From Buttiauxella sp. A111 (GTDB lineage: Bacteria; Pseudomonadota; Gammaproteobacteria; Enterobacterales; Enterobacteriaceae), in the NCBI RefSeq assembly GCF_014189855.1, contig NZ_BJFN01000001.1:62001-126000 (forward strand): a stretch of DNA of 64,000 nucleotides, given 5' to 3'. The notes below the pieces were generated by a model. That model saw nothing but the letters and a program-made list of their open reading frames with translations, made no database searches and was not told the DNA's origin. Shown here in pieces: positions 24,080 to 35,061 of the stretch. Position numbers and translations under genes: made by a program. Positions within the stretch are counted from its first letter, which is position 1. Each line of letters opens with the position of its first letter.

Positions 24080-24358
24080 ATGTCGGATAAACAGAGTCAT
24101 GACTGGCTGTCGTACAATGTCGTTGATAAAGCAGATGCAGATTTTCTGGCAGAACGGCCAGTGATTATTGAGGAAAGAAGAACGATGCGTACAGTCGAAA
24201 AAATTGAGTATGAACTGGAACGTGCACGCCGTGAGCGTAATGCCTGGAAAACCAGTCGTGGTGGCTTGTCGGCCTATGAGATGGCTAAAGTGATGGTATC
24301 AGCGCCGGAGAAGGAACTTTCAGAAGCCATCAGCAACCAGGGCAATGAGGCTGATTAA
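24080..24358 (+). CDS. Hypothetical protein beside dif
   Basis: Unrecognised protein of 92 residues, beginning MSDKQSHDWLSYNVVDK. It is hydrophilic, with no signal peptide or membrane segment. The central part (RTMRTVEKIEYELERARRER) is strongly charged and likely a coiled coil or long helix. The start at 24080 is supported by CTGGAGGA a few bases upstream; the ATG at 24050 lacks such support. The stop lies 27 bases before dif, so it is the last gene of the left arm. Codon use looks normal, so I believe it is real, but no function can be offered. Confidence 0.6.
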   Translation: MSDKQSHDWLSYNVVDKADADFLAERPVIIEERRTMRTVEKIEYELERARRERNAWKTSRGGLSAYEMAKVMVSAPEKELSEAISNQGNEAD

Positions 24359-24385
24359 TCACTGGATTCTGTCTTATCTTACGTT

Positions 24386-24413
24386 GGTGCGCATAATGTA
24401 TATTATGTTAAAT
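24386..24413 (+). other. dif: dif site (XerC/XerD chromosome-dimer resolution site)
   Basis: A 28-base site identical, from memory, to E. coli dif. The XerC arm is GGTGCGCATAA (24386-24396), the centre TGTATA (24397-24402) and the XerD arm TTATGTTAAAT (24403-24413). XerCD recombine here at division after FtsK reaches the site, turning chromosome dimers into monomers. KOPS octamers on both sides point to it, which supports its being the native chromosomal site rather than a plasmid or phage copy. No second copy was seen in the window. Confidence 0.97.
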
Positions 24414-24546
24414 AGATTGCCACGATACACAACTTCATGTTCCATAGCCACTTCTATAGTGAAACCGGCACCAGTAATTCATTGTCAGTTGTCCTTCACC
24501 GGGACTCATTCTGAGAATCAGTTAAAACAGATGAAGGAGATAACTT

Positions 24547-24633
24547 ATGCTCCACAACGTGCCCGATTTGCACCGTAAGATGCGGGGTCTGAAGCCCAAC
24601 CGTGCGAAACTGTACGCTAAGTGTGTTTTTTAA
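24547..24633 (+). CDS. Possible 28-residue small protein next to dif
   Basis: A short frame of 28 codons, reading MLHNVPDLHRKMRGLKPNRA and ending LYAKCVF. It starts six bases after an excellent ribosome site (AAGGAGA at 24534-24540). The peptide is very basic. Either it is a real small protein or the front end of a decayed gene. No family is recognised. It lies 133 bases right of dif. Confidence 0.3.
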   Translation: MLHNVPDLHRKMRGLKPNRAKLYAKCVF

Positions 24634-24904
24634 GCAGATTAGTCGAGTAAAGAAAACGAGGGTTTTGTTTACTCTTTTCGTTGATGCCAGTGGTCATGCG
24701 GTTTTCAGTACTTCCTGAGTTAATAAACTCGGTAATCAAATCAACGTAAACCTGATCGACAACACGATGACTTTATAAACTTAAAATCATATGATTACGT
24801 CCTTAGCGTACATTTTCGGCCCATTGGGCTTCAAATCCCTAAATTAGACGGAGCTCTAAGCTAACGATTCCGGGACCTGAATCACAGGCGTCAGTGGCTG
24901 ACGC
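24634..24904. other. Gene-poor stretch right of dif
   Basis: No complete gene is visible. On the - strand a frame of about 50 codons (about 24626-24775) reads VVDQVYVDLITEFINS onward without a start codon or ribosome site. It may be a protein remnant. No transposon ends are seen. Confidence 0.3.
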
Positions 24905-26311
24905 TTACGATTGATCGCGGTGCTGTTCGAAATAGTTTCTCGCCTTATCGTCCGCGTCTTTAAAAGCGGCAGGCGTTAAATTCTGCTTTGCGCTCTCCAT
25001 AGAGGTCTGCGCATCAGAATTTCCATTGGCGACGGCCACCGCACTCCAGATATAGGCTTGTGCATAATCCTGCTTCCCCCCTTTCCCTTCCAGGAACATG
25101 CTTCCCAGCAGACCCTGAGCCTTTGCATTTCCCTTCCTGGCGGCTTTATCAAACCATTCATTGGCTTTTTTATCGTCCTGGGCGACACCTTTACCTTCTA
25201 AGTACATCATCCCAAGATCCGTCTGAGAGCCAGTGTCTCCCTGCTCAGCGGCCTTGCTAAACCACTCCAGCGCTTTCTTATTGTCCTGAGCGGTTCCCTC
25301 TCCCTTTAAGTACATTGAGCCGAGCATGCCCTGCGCCAGCATATCGCCCTGGGGAGCGGCCTGGTTAAACAACGTAAACGCTTTCTGGTAATTCTGAGCA
25401 ACACCGACGCCCTCGCCAATGTAATACATAACACCCAGCATGCTCTGACCCAGTGCATCACCGTGACTGGCGGCTTGCGTCAACAGCTCACGCGCTTTTT
25501 TATGATCCATACCGACGCCATCACCCTCAAAGTACTTTCTGCCGAGTAATGCCTGCGCCTTAGCATCTCCCTGCCCAGCCGCTTTACCCAATGCCTTGAC
25601 GGTGTTGTAACCCTCTAACAGCGCTTTATTGCTTTCAAGAAAATGCTTCGCATCGGGATTTCCTTGTTCTACCGCCCGGTGAAGCCACTCTATCGCAAGA
25701 TAGTTTCCCCGTCCGGCCGCCTGACTAAGCCACTCAACCGCTTTCTTGTTTCCCTGTTCAGCGTCTTTGTTGAACCACTCAATGATCTTGCCGTCATACC
25801 ACCGAGCCCCCTCGCCATCGAAGTACATCAGGGCGAGGAAATAGCGTGCATCGGCATTTCCCTGTTCCGCTGCCTGGGTCAGCCATTCAACGGCTTGCTT
25901 GTCGTTCCGCTGTACGCCCTGACCTTCAAAGTACATGATACCAAGGTAGTACTGTGCATCAACCTTCCCTTGCTCAGCCGCTTTGCTAAACCACTCGGCC
26001 GCTTTCTTGTCATCCTTCTGCTCCCCCTTTCCCTCGTAATACATGAGCGCAAGAAGGTGCTGCGCATCCGCGTTTCCCTGCTCCGCAGATTTGATTAACC
26101 ACTCGCGCCCTTTGCTGAGGTCCTCCGGCACCTCTTTTCCCTTTAAATAAACGGCCGCAAGAACAAACTGAGCCTCCGCATCCCCCGCCTCTGCACCTTG
26201 CTGTAAAACAGTCATAGGCTCCTTTTTCCACTCTTTTGCGTGTCCCTGCGATGCGCCTGCGCCCCATAATAAGCCGATGAAAGTTAAGGCAAAGAGAGGT
26301 CGAATGTTCAT
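24905..26311 (-). CDS. Periplasmic Sel1-repeat protein
   Basis: Protein of 468 residues with a signal peptide (about 1-25, ending SQGHA) and then an array of about eleven Sel1-like repeats. Each has the pattern A-x-x-x-LG-x-MY-x-x-G-x-G-V-x-x-D-x-x-K-A-x-x-W. Typical units are AQYYLGIMYFEGQGVQRNDK and SQTDLGMMYLEGKGVAQDDK. Repeats in the middle (about 175-235) are shortened and degenerate (EWFNKDAEQGNKKAVEWLSQ). Sel1 repeats form a solenoid for protein-protein contacts; some secreted members help host interaction or sense envelope stress. No enzyme motif is present. It stands alone, with its 5' end facing an IS66 relic. Partner unknown. Confidence 0.88.
   Translation of the reverse strand: MNIRPLFALTFIGLLWGAGASQGHAKEWKKEPMTVLQQGAEAGDAEAQFVLAAVYLKGKEVPEDLSKGREWLIKSAEQGNADAQHLLALMYYEGKGEQKDDKKAAEWFSKAAEQGKVDAQYYLGIMYFEGQGVQRNDKQAVEWLTQAAEQGNADARYFLALMYFDGEGARWYDGKIIEWFNKDAEQGNKKAVEWLSQAAGRGNYLAIEWLHRAVEQGNPDAKHFLESNKALLEGYNTVKALGKAAGQGDAKAQALLGRKYFEGDGVGMDHKKARELLTQAASHGDALGQSMLGVMYYIGEGVGVAQNYQKAFTLFNQAAPQGDMLAQGMLGSMYLKGEGTAQDNKKALEWFSKAAEQGDTGSQTDLGMMYLEGKGVAQDDKKANEWFDKAARKGNAKAQGLLGSMFLEGKGGKQDYAQAYIWSAVAVANGNSDAQTSMESAKQNLTPAAFKDADDKARNYFEQHRDQS
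25569..25576 (-). other. KOPS (FtsK-orienting octamer)
   Basis: CCCTGCCC on the + strand, so GGGCAGGG on the - strand, pointing back to dif. It is the first octamer right of dif and shows the polarity switch. Confidence 0.7.
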
Positions 26312-26501
26312 ATAACGTAATCCTTGTTAAGAAAAATGCACATAATGGAGATGGCACACTAACAATCCAACCCGTTTGACCAACGGTTGTGATCTGTATC
26401 AGAACTATGAGTCGTTGACTTGATAAAACGTAAGCGTCGTCTCAATACCGTCTGGTTCTGAAACCACGATCCTGTAACTTAAGCCCCCACTTATTTTTGT
26501 A

Positions 26502-26690
26502 GTGCGCGCCAAAGAAAGACGTCCCCGAAAACGATATTCCCCTGAGTTTAAAATGGAACTGGTCAGGCTGGTACTTGAAAAAGAAGGAAGTGTTGATGCG
26601 CTGGCCCGACAACATGACGTTAATGACAACCTGCTCTTTAAATGGATAAGGCTCTGGCAACATGAAGGGCGGGTCTGCCATCGACGCTGA
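26502..26690 (+). pseudogene. IS66 tnpA fragment
   Basis: About 60 residues matching the helix-turn-helix N-terminus of IS66-family TnpA: KRYSPEFKMELVRLVLEKEG, then NDNLLFKWIRLWQHEGRV. The frame then runs out (CHRR stop) where the family continues, showing a truncation. Confidence 0.7.
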
Positions 26691-26733
26691 CGGAAGAAGC
26701 CCTGAAATGTATCGGTGGGCTGTACGCTATCTC
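26689..26733 (+). pseudogene. IS66 tnpC fragment
   Basis: Fifteen codons reading LTEEALKCIGGLYAI resemble the segment before the IEAxIRG region of the IS66 transposase TnpC. It abuts the tnpA fragment directly, implying a large internal deletion of the element. It is short, so the match is tentative. Confidence 0.4.
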
Positions 26734-26738
26734 GTTTG

Positions 26739-27539
26739 CTACCAGGTATAGCCGACCCCGGCAATGACATATAACTCGCCGTTATGCTGAACGATAGGAC
26801 TGTCAGCAATACTTTTGTCGTACAGTTCATAGTTGGCGGCAAAAAGACCCATCCAGTGTGGGCTGAAACGATAACTGGTGACCACCGCCGCCATCGGTGA
26901 AAACGTGGTTCCGGTGTCCCAGGCCTGGCGCTGTGGAGTCGCTTCCGCTGACGAGACGCCACCGAAGTAGTAATTCGCCATTTTATCGCTGCGGATCATC
27001 ATCCCCATGCCCGGCATCACTAGCAGATTGCCTTTGATAATCGGAAAATCAGCCCACAACAGCAGCTCTTGTCCGTTGCTGCGACCGGTGATATCCGTGG
27101 CAAAACGTGCGCTCAACAATGCGTAAGGCGTAATGATCGTACCACCGACCCCGGCTTCCAACTCCCCTTTTCTCTTATGCATCCCATGCAGCGAATCAGC
27201 GTCACTCGGATCGAGATTCCCGAAGCGATAGCGTCCGTAACCATACAGCGCCACGTTATCATCCAGATGAAAATAGTAGCGAGCGCGGTCGCCCAGATAC
27301 ATCAGTTGGTCGCCAAAATAGAGGCCGCCAGGAATCAGGTAAGTACTGTTATCCTGCCCCTGGTAACGAGCCTGCCCGCCCAGCCCCGCAGCACCGACAA
27401 CAAGGCCTTTTGGTACCGGACTTTGCGGGTTATCTCTTGCCAGAATATCTAAAGAGCCGAGATCCATGTCGGCGCAGACTGATGTACTGAACAACAAAAA
27501 TGCGATCATCGCAGCCACGGCATTGCGGTTTACTGTCAT
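26739..27539 (-). CDS. MipA/OmpV family outer membrane protein
   Basis: Predicted outer membrane beta-barrel of 266 residues. A signal peptide (about 1-24, ending SVCA) precedes the mature protein. The family pattern is visible in GLVVGAAGLGGQARYQGQDNST, in YLIPGGLYFGDQLMYLGD, and in the C-terminal GELYVIAGVGYTW, which ends in an aromatic residue as barrels require. MipA-type proteins scaffold peptidoglycan enzymes or act as antibiotic-responsive outer membrane proteins; the role here is not known. The start at 27539 has AGGGA six bases upstream; the ATG at 27557 has none. The IS66 relic abuts its 3' end and may have removed downstream sequence, but the protein end looks intact. Confidence 0.85.
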   Translation of the reverse strand: MTVNRNAVAAMIAFLLFSTSVCADMDLGSLDILARDNPQSPVPKGLVVGAAGLGGQARYQGQDNSTYLIPGGLYFGDQLMYLGDRARYYFHLDDNVALYGYGRYRFGNLDPSDADSLHGMHKRKGELEAGVGGTIITPYALLSARFATDITGRSNGQELLLWADFPIIKGNLLVMPGMGMMIRSDKMANYYFGGVSSAEATPQRQAWDTGTTFSPMAAVVTSYRFSPHWMGLFAANYELYDKSIADSPIVQHNGELYVIAGVGYTW

Positions 27540-27777
27540 TATTTTCCCTGAATACAACCAGTTAGCATGAAACTTTATCGACCGACATAGGTAAAGGTTC
27601 GATCGATATCAATTGAGTTGATGATTCTACCTCATAAACACAATAAAGAGATCGAAGTCCCCTTTGGATTGAGCCGTTGCAAGTAACTCATTGATCTAGC
27701 ATCAGTGGCATCCGGATAATTGCAATTGATGAATGTTCCTAATAAGCCCTAGCGGATTACCCCATCTAATCGAATAA

Positions 27778-29693
<1,916 letters not shown>

Positions 29694-29699
29694 GTCTCA

Positions 29700-29727
29700 A
29701 ACTGGTCTGCAGTTCAATGCAGGCCAG

Positions 29728-29729
<2 letters not shown>
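29700..29729. terminator. Hairpin between the reductase operon and the convergent LysR gene
   Basis: AACTGGTCTGCA (29700-29711) pairs with TGCAGGCCAGTT (29718-29729) over 12 bases with one G-U pair and a 6-nt loop. It overlaps the LysR stop codon. There is no T run, so this is a likely but not textbook bidirectional terminator. Confidence 0.5.
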
Positions 29730-30624
<895 letters not shown>

Positions 30625-30678
30625 TTATCTCCTTATTGAAGCATTCTCCCTCGAAGATAACTCCTGAAGGATGCGTGC

Positions 30679-30733
30679 GCTACGTGAATTCTGAACATTT
30701 GGCAGACCATCACCCTGTCAAAATTCACGTAGC
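30679..30733. repeat. 12-bp inverted repeat with 31-base spacer
   Basis: GCTACGTGAATT (30679-30690) and AATTCACGTAGC (30722-30733) are perfect inverted copies. They lie between the LysR start and the end of the imino-acid reductase gene. It could be a regulatory site or a large-loop hairpin ending the hydroxyproline operon transcript. No T run follows on either strand. Confidence 0.7.
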
Positions 30734-30764
30734 ATCACGATTTTCAGCGCGTGATTTTACCGGG

Positions 30765-31784
30765 TTACTGACCCAACGCCACGATCTCTTCATATAACGT
30801 CAGGGGTAATTCCACACCAAACTGCTCACTGTGCTGACGCGCCTTAAAACGCCGTTCACCAGGTATGCGGGCTCCTTGCGCGGCCATATCGTTGAATAGC
30901 ACTTCCGCTTTGGCTAAATACGCCTCTTTATCAGCACCCAGAAAACGCTCAGGATCCATCGCAATAATCAGCTCTCCGCCATAAGGCGAAGAACCTGTCT
31001 GTTGGTCGTATGCCAACGATTCTTTGCTGGTCATATCTCCAATCAATGGCCCGGCGATCAGTTCCACCATCGCAGCCAGTGCTGATCCTTTATGTCCACC
31101 AAACGTTAACATTGCACCTTGCAGTACGCTGGCGGCATCGGTCGACGGATTTCCATGGCTATCTATCCCCCAACCTTCTGGCAGCGGCTTATTCGCACGG
31201 CGATGAAGTTCAATCTCGCCCCGCGCGGCAGCACTGGTCGCCATATCAAACACAAACGGAGGTTTCCCCTGACGCGGCCATCCAAAAGCTATTGGATTGG
31301 TGCCAAATAAGGGTTGGGTTCCTCCAGCGGGTGTGACCCAGGCATGGCTTGGGGTGCAGGCCAGCGCAACCAACCCCTGTTCGGTAAGCGGTTCGATATC
31401 CGCCCACAGCGCGGAAAAATGAACGCAATGATTGATTGCCAGCGCGGCAATGCCACAGTGACGGACTTTGGCGACAAATTCAGGCAGCGCCGCCTGATAA
31501 GCCAATAGCGAGAACGCGCCATGCGCATCAACACGCAACACTGCCGGGGCGCTATCGATGAGGGTCGATTCAGCATCTGACGCCACCTTGCCAGCTTGCA
31601 GCGAACGAACGCAACCCAACACACGATACAAACCATGAGAATGGCAGCCATCGCGCTCTCCGGCGGTGACATTTTTTGCCACCGCATCGGCATGTCTGGC
31701 ACTGAAACCATTGCGATACAAAGCTTGATACGCCAGCTGCCAGGCTTCTTGCAGCGTAAGGTTGACGGTATTTTTCACAGCCAT
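30765..31784 (-). CDS. Malate/lactate dehydrogenase-fold imino-acid reductase (Pyr2C/Pip2C reductase type)
   Basis: NAD(P)H oxidoreductase of 339 residues of the Ldh2/YlbC fold. Conserved pieces are ERDGCHSHGLYR near the N-terminus, AINHCVHFSALWADIEPLTE, PLFGTNPIAFGWPR, and DMATSAAARGEIELHRRANK. In hydroxyproline clusters such proteins (DpkA/LhpD type) reduce delta-1-pyrroline-2-carboxylate to L-proline, the product formed from trans-3-hydroxyproline. By context that is the likely reaction. The start at 31784 is chosen for AAAGGA just upstream and the usual N-terminus; GTG 31802 and ATG 31799 are alternatives. It is the last gene of the left-hand hydroxyproline arm, 14 bases after the permease stop. 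Confidence 0.82.
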   Translation of the reverse strand: MAVKNTVNLTLQEAWQLAYQALYRNGFSARHADAVAKNVTAGERDGCHSHGLYRVLGCVRSLQAGKVASDAESTLIDSAPAVLRVDAHGAFSLLAYQAALPEFVAKVRHCGIAALAINHCVHFSALWADIEPLTEQGLVALACTPSHAWVTPAGGTQPLFGTNPIAFGWPRQGKPPFVFDMATSAAARGEIELHRRANKPLPEGWGIDSHGNPSTDAASVLQGAMLTFGGHKGSALAAMVELIAGPLIGDMTSKESLAYDQQTGSSPYGGELIIAMDPERFLGADKEAYLAKAEVLFNDMAAQGARIPGERRFKARQHSEQFGVELPLTLYEEIVALGQ

Positions 31785-31798
31785 TTCTTCCTTTAGCA

Positions 31799-33364
31799 TC
31801 ACTCTTCCTCATCTCCGACAAAATTGGCCTGAGGCAAACAGGTGTAAGCTCCCCAGTAATAAATTAGCAGCGCGATGCTGGCCACCAACAGGGTATCCCA
31901 CGGGTGGCCAATCGCGTTGATGCCACCAAAACTGCCCAGATACGAAGCCACGATAATCAATGCGTAGAAAGCAATCAGCCACAGTGACGACCAGACTTGC
32001 TGCTTCAGGCTGACAGTGTGAGTCGGCACTTTGTTTTTAAACAGAATATAGACAAAGAACATCACAATTTGCAGGCCAAGCAACCATGAGACGGTGTTCC
32101 AGCCAGACCAGTAAACGATCAATGCCGAGATGATGAACGACACCGGCCCTAATACACTAAAACCCCTGACAAAGAACGGTCGCGGCATGTCCGGTGCGTT
32201 GCGGCGTAATCCGGCGGCGGTAACCGGAGCAATGGCGTAGCTCAGAACCAGCGCGGCAGAAACCACCCCAATTAGCTTTTCCCAGGATGGGAACGGCAAT
32301 GTCCAGAAGATAGAAAGTCCAAATGTTAACCACAGCGCCGGACGCGGAATGCCCGACTCGCCATCAACACGGGTAAAAATTTTGAAGAACGTCCCTGCCC
32401 GCGCCCACCCGTACACGACGCGTGGCGTAGCATTCATATAGATATTGCCGGTGCCACTTGGCGAAATAATGGCATCGCTCACCACCAGGAAGGCCAACCA
32501 TCCCATCCCCAGTGTTACGGCAATATCACGGTACGGCAGCGAGAAGTGTTGACTGATGTTCTGCCAGCCACCGCTCAGCAATTCGGAAGGAATGCTGCCG
32601 AGGAAGGCCAGTTGCAACAGCACATAGATAATGGTGGAAAGCACCACTGACAAAATCAGGGCTATCGGGATGGTACGCTGCGGGTTTTGTACTTCACTGG
32701 CGACCGAGATAATGGGCGTTAACCCCAGATAGGCGAAGATAATCCCACCGGCAGAAATAGCCGCTTCCACTCCGGCTGAACCAAAGGGAGCAAACCCCTG
32801 GCTGTGCAAGTTTTCAGGTTTGAAGAACGTGAACAGCACCACGATAACCAACACCGGCACAATGAACTTTAGAATGCTTATCAGGTTATTGGATTTAGCG
32901 AAGGTTTTGACACTGTAGTAATTCAGCGTAAAGAAAATACACAGCAAGATGAATTGCACCACCCAACCTATCAGGGTGGGCTCGCCTGAGCCCGGCTTGC
33001 TAAGTGCCGGGAACCAGGCCGCTGCATATTGCCGTGCAGCGACGATTTCTATCGAGATCAGGCTGGAAAATGCAATCAGTGTGATAAACCCCAACAGGTA
33101 TCCCATCAATTCCCCGTGGGAAAACACCGGATAACGAATGATGCCTCCGGCGCGAGGAAGTGCGGCTCCCAGTTCGCAATAAACAATGCCGAGCAATAGC
33201 ACCGCGACCCCGCCGATCAACCACGAATAGATCCCGGCAGGCCCCGCGATAGACGCCACATGGCTTGCGGCGAATAACCATCCGGAACCAAAAATTGCGC
33301 CAAGGCCGATAAACGTCAAATCGGTAAGTGTCAGCTGCTTTTTAAATTTGCCCTGTGTTGTCAT
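31799..33364 (-). CDS. APC-family amino acid permease (probable hydroxyproline transporter)
   Basis: Inner membrane protein of 521 residues with about 12 membrane helices. The N-terminus LTLTDLTFIGLGAIFGSGWLF carries the APC-superfamily GxGxIxGSG motif of the first helix. A glycine-rich segment (AAISAGGIIFAYLGLTPIISVASEV) corresponds to the broken sixth helix. It sits between the semialdehyde dehydrogenase and the imino-acid reductase of the hydroxyproline cluster, so it most likely imports hydroxyproline or related imino acids. Substrate is inferred from context only. The intergenic distance to the dehydrogenase is 20 bases, so they are co-transcribed. Confidence 0.85.
   Translation of the reverse strand: MTTQGKFKKQLTLTDLTFIGLGAIFGSGWLFAASHVASIAGPAGIYSWLIGGVAVLLLGIVYCELGAALPRAGGIIRYPVFSHGELMGYLLGFITLIAFSSLISIEIVAARQYAAAWFPALSKPGSGEPTLIGWVVQFILLCIFFTLNYYSVKTFAKSNNLISILKFIVPVLVIVVLFTFFKPENLHSQGFAPFGSAGVEAAISAGGIIFAYLGLTPIISVASEVQNPQRTIPIALILSVVLSTIIYVLLQLAFLGSIPSELLSGGWQNISQHFSLPYRDIAVTLGMGWLAFLVVSDAIISPSGTGNIYMNATPRVVYGWARAGTFFKIFTRVDGESGIPRPALWLTFGLSIFWTLPFPSWEKLIGVVSAALVLSYAIAPVTAAGLRRNAPDMPRPFFVRGFSVLGPVSFIISALIVYWSGWNTVSWLLGLQIVMFFVYILFKNKVPTHTVSLKQQVWSSLWLIAFYALIIVASYLGSFGGINAIGHPWDTLLVASIALLIYYWGAYTCLPQANFVGDEEE
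32393..32400 (-). other. KOPS (FtsK-orienting octamer)
   Basis: CCCTGCCC on the + strand, pointing back to dif, inside the permease gene. Confidence 0.7.
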
Positions 33365-33384
33365 ATGGTTAGCTTTCCAGTTTT

Positions 33385-35001
33385 TTAATGAGTGGCAGGC
33401 GAATGCAGGGCTGCGCGAGTGTATTCACCGTTAACTAAGCGCAGCAGGTTCAGCGGGTTGCTGTCCTGTAGTGCTGGAGGTAACAGTGCGGCGGGATAGT
33501 TTTGCAGGCAGACGGGACGCAAAAACCGCTCGATGGCCAGGGTTCCGACCGAAGTACCACGCGAATCGCTGGTTGCCGGATAAGGCCCGCCGTGCACCAT
33601 CGCCTCGCAAACTTCCACACCTGTTGGGTAGCCGTTAAACAGCACTCGCCCCGCTTTACGGGTGAGTAACTGCGCCAATGCACTTGCTTCGCCAAGGTCT
33701 TCCTCATCGGCTAATAGCGTGGCGGTCAACTGCCCTTGCAAGTTTTCCAACGCAGCAAGCAACTGCTGCTGGTCTGCGACTTCCACGACAATCGCCACTG
33801 GGCCAAAGACTTCTTGCTGCAAAAGGGGATCGGCATTGAGCAATAATTGGCAATCGGCCTGATAGAGCTGGGCGACCGCCAGGTGAGCGTGCTCTGCTCT
33901 GCTTCCGGCCAGATGATGCAGCTGTGGATGTTGATCCCATCCCTGCAAGCCGCTGAGATAATGATCCCGGGTTCCGGCATTCAGCATGGTCTGCGGCGGG
34001 CTGGCATTAACTCGCTTTTGCAAATCGGCGATCAACTGGGTGAAGGCCGCGCTACGCTTACCGATAATGAGACCCGGCTTGGTGCAGAACTGGCCGCAGC
34101 CGAGTGTGAAAGAAGAAACCAATTCCTGGGCAATCTTTTCGCCACGCTGAGCCAGCGCCTGCGGCATGACAACGACCGGGTTGATGCTCGACATTTCGGC
34201 AAACACGGGGATCGGTTGTGGACGTTGCATAGCTAAATCAAATAATGCCCGGCCCCCTTGCAATGAACCGGTAAATCCCACGGCCTGAATCGCCGGATGT
34301 TGCACCAAATCGGCACCGATGCTGCCGCCGAATACCATATTGAAGACACCCGCTGGCATCTGCTGTTTTTGCACGGCACGCTCAATGGCCAGCGCGGTTA
34401 ATTCAGCGGTGATCATATGGCCGCTATGAGCCTTAAATACCACCGGACAACCGGCGGCTAACGCGGCTGCGGTATCCCCACCGGCGGTGGAAAACGCCAG
34501 AGGAAAGTTGCTGGCGCCAAACACGGCTACAGGACCGATAGCGGTGCGATACTGCCGTAAATCAGGTCTTGGCAGCGGCGTACGATCGGGCAATGCGCTA
34601 TCAATCTTTGCCCCGTGCACACGGCCACTGCGTAACAATTCGGCGAATAAACGCATCTGCCCGCTTGTTCTTCCTCGTTCACCGGTCAGACGTGGGAGAG
34701 GCAGTGCCGTCTCCTGTGTGGCAAAAGCAAAAAAGTCGTCCCCCAACGCATCCAGTTCATCAGCGATTGCGGCAAGAAAATCTGCTCGCTGCTCGGCACT
34801 GGTTTGCGAATAGACGTTGAATGCACGGGCCGCAGCCTGCGCGGCGGCATCAACTTCTGTAAGGCTTGCTTGATAGAAACGGTAGCCTGTTGGCTGTTGA
34901 TTATCGGCCCGTAGGCTGATGAGTTCGGCGTCACCGCTGGCTATGCGCTGCCCGCCAATAAACTGTTTGCCACTCAGGGCGTTAGTGCTGTGTGTCGACA
35001 T
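33385..35001 (-). CDS. 2,5-dioxovalerate (alpha-ketoglutarate semialdehyde) dehydrogenase
   Basis: NAD(P)+-dependent aldehyde dehydrogenase of 538 residues, longer than typical ALDHs, as in the KGSADH class. It oxidises 2-oxoglutarate semialdehyde to 2-oxoglutarate, the last step of hydroxyproline breakdown. Motifs: GASNFPLAFSTAGGDTAAAL for cofactor binding, general base Glu in VFAEMSSINPVVV, and catalytic Cys in LGCGQFCTKPGL, which is the KGSADH signature rather than the GQxCxA of ordinary ALDHs. It lies 60 bases downstream of the deaminase gene and 20 upstream of the permease, consistent with one operon. Confidence 0.92.
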   Translation of the reverse strand: MSTHSTNALSGKQFIGGQRIASGDAELISLRADNQQPTGYRFYQASLTEVDAAAQAAARAFNVYSQTSAEQRADFLAAIADELDALGDDFFAFATQETALPLPRLTGERGRTSGQMRLFAELLRSGRVHGAKIDSALPDRTPLPRPDLRQYRTAIGPVAVFGASNFPLAFSTAGGDTAAALAAGCPVVFKAHSGHMITAELTALAIERAVQKQQMPAGVFNMVFGGSIGADLVQHPAIQAVGFTGSLQGGRALFDLAMQRPQPIPVFAEMSSINPVVVMPQALAQRGEKIAQELVSSFTLGCGQFCTKPGLIIGKRSAAFTQLIADLQKRVNASPPQTMLNAGTRDHYLSGLQGWDQHPQLHHLAGSRAEHAHLAVAQLYQADCQLLLNADPLLQQEVFGPVAIVVEVADQQQLLAALENLQGQLTATLLADEEDLGEASALAQLLTRKAGRVLFNGYPTGVEVCEAMVHGGPYPATSDSRGTSVGTLAIERFLRPVCLQNYPAALLPPALQDSNPLNLLRLVNGEYTRAALHSPATH

Positions 35002-35061
35002 CGGTTTCCCCTGTTCGATTGCCCGATAAAGCCCGGTAAAATGCCGGGCCGTTATGGTTGA

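Larger units (their letters stand above)
26430..26740 (+). mobile_element. Internally deleted IS66-family relic
   Basis: The left end begins with GTAAGCGTCGTCTC (26430-26443), the typical IS66-family terminus. It is followed by the 5' part of tnpA, then directly by a short in-frame piece resembling tnpC. No right terminal repeat is visible, because the sequence runs into the mipA-like gene end. The element cannot move on its own. Confidence 0.65.

Noticed and set aside
24345..24578. 77-codon + strand frame running through dif
   Set aside because: No ribosome site, starts inside the end of the previous gene and its composition is not protein-like; dif explains the conserved part.
25580..25605. 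GTGTTGTAACCCTC as a possible Tus-binding Ter site
   Set aside because: Only the TGTTGTAAC core matches; the flanks required for Tus binding do not. It is coding sequence of the Sel1 protein. No better Ter site was seen.
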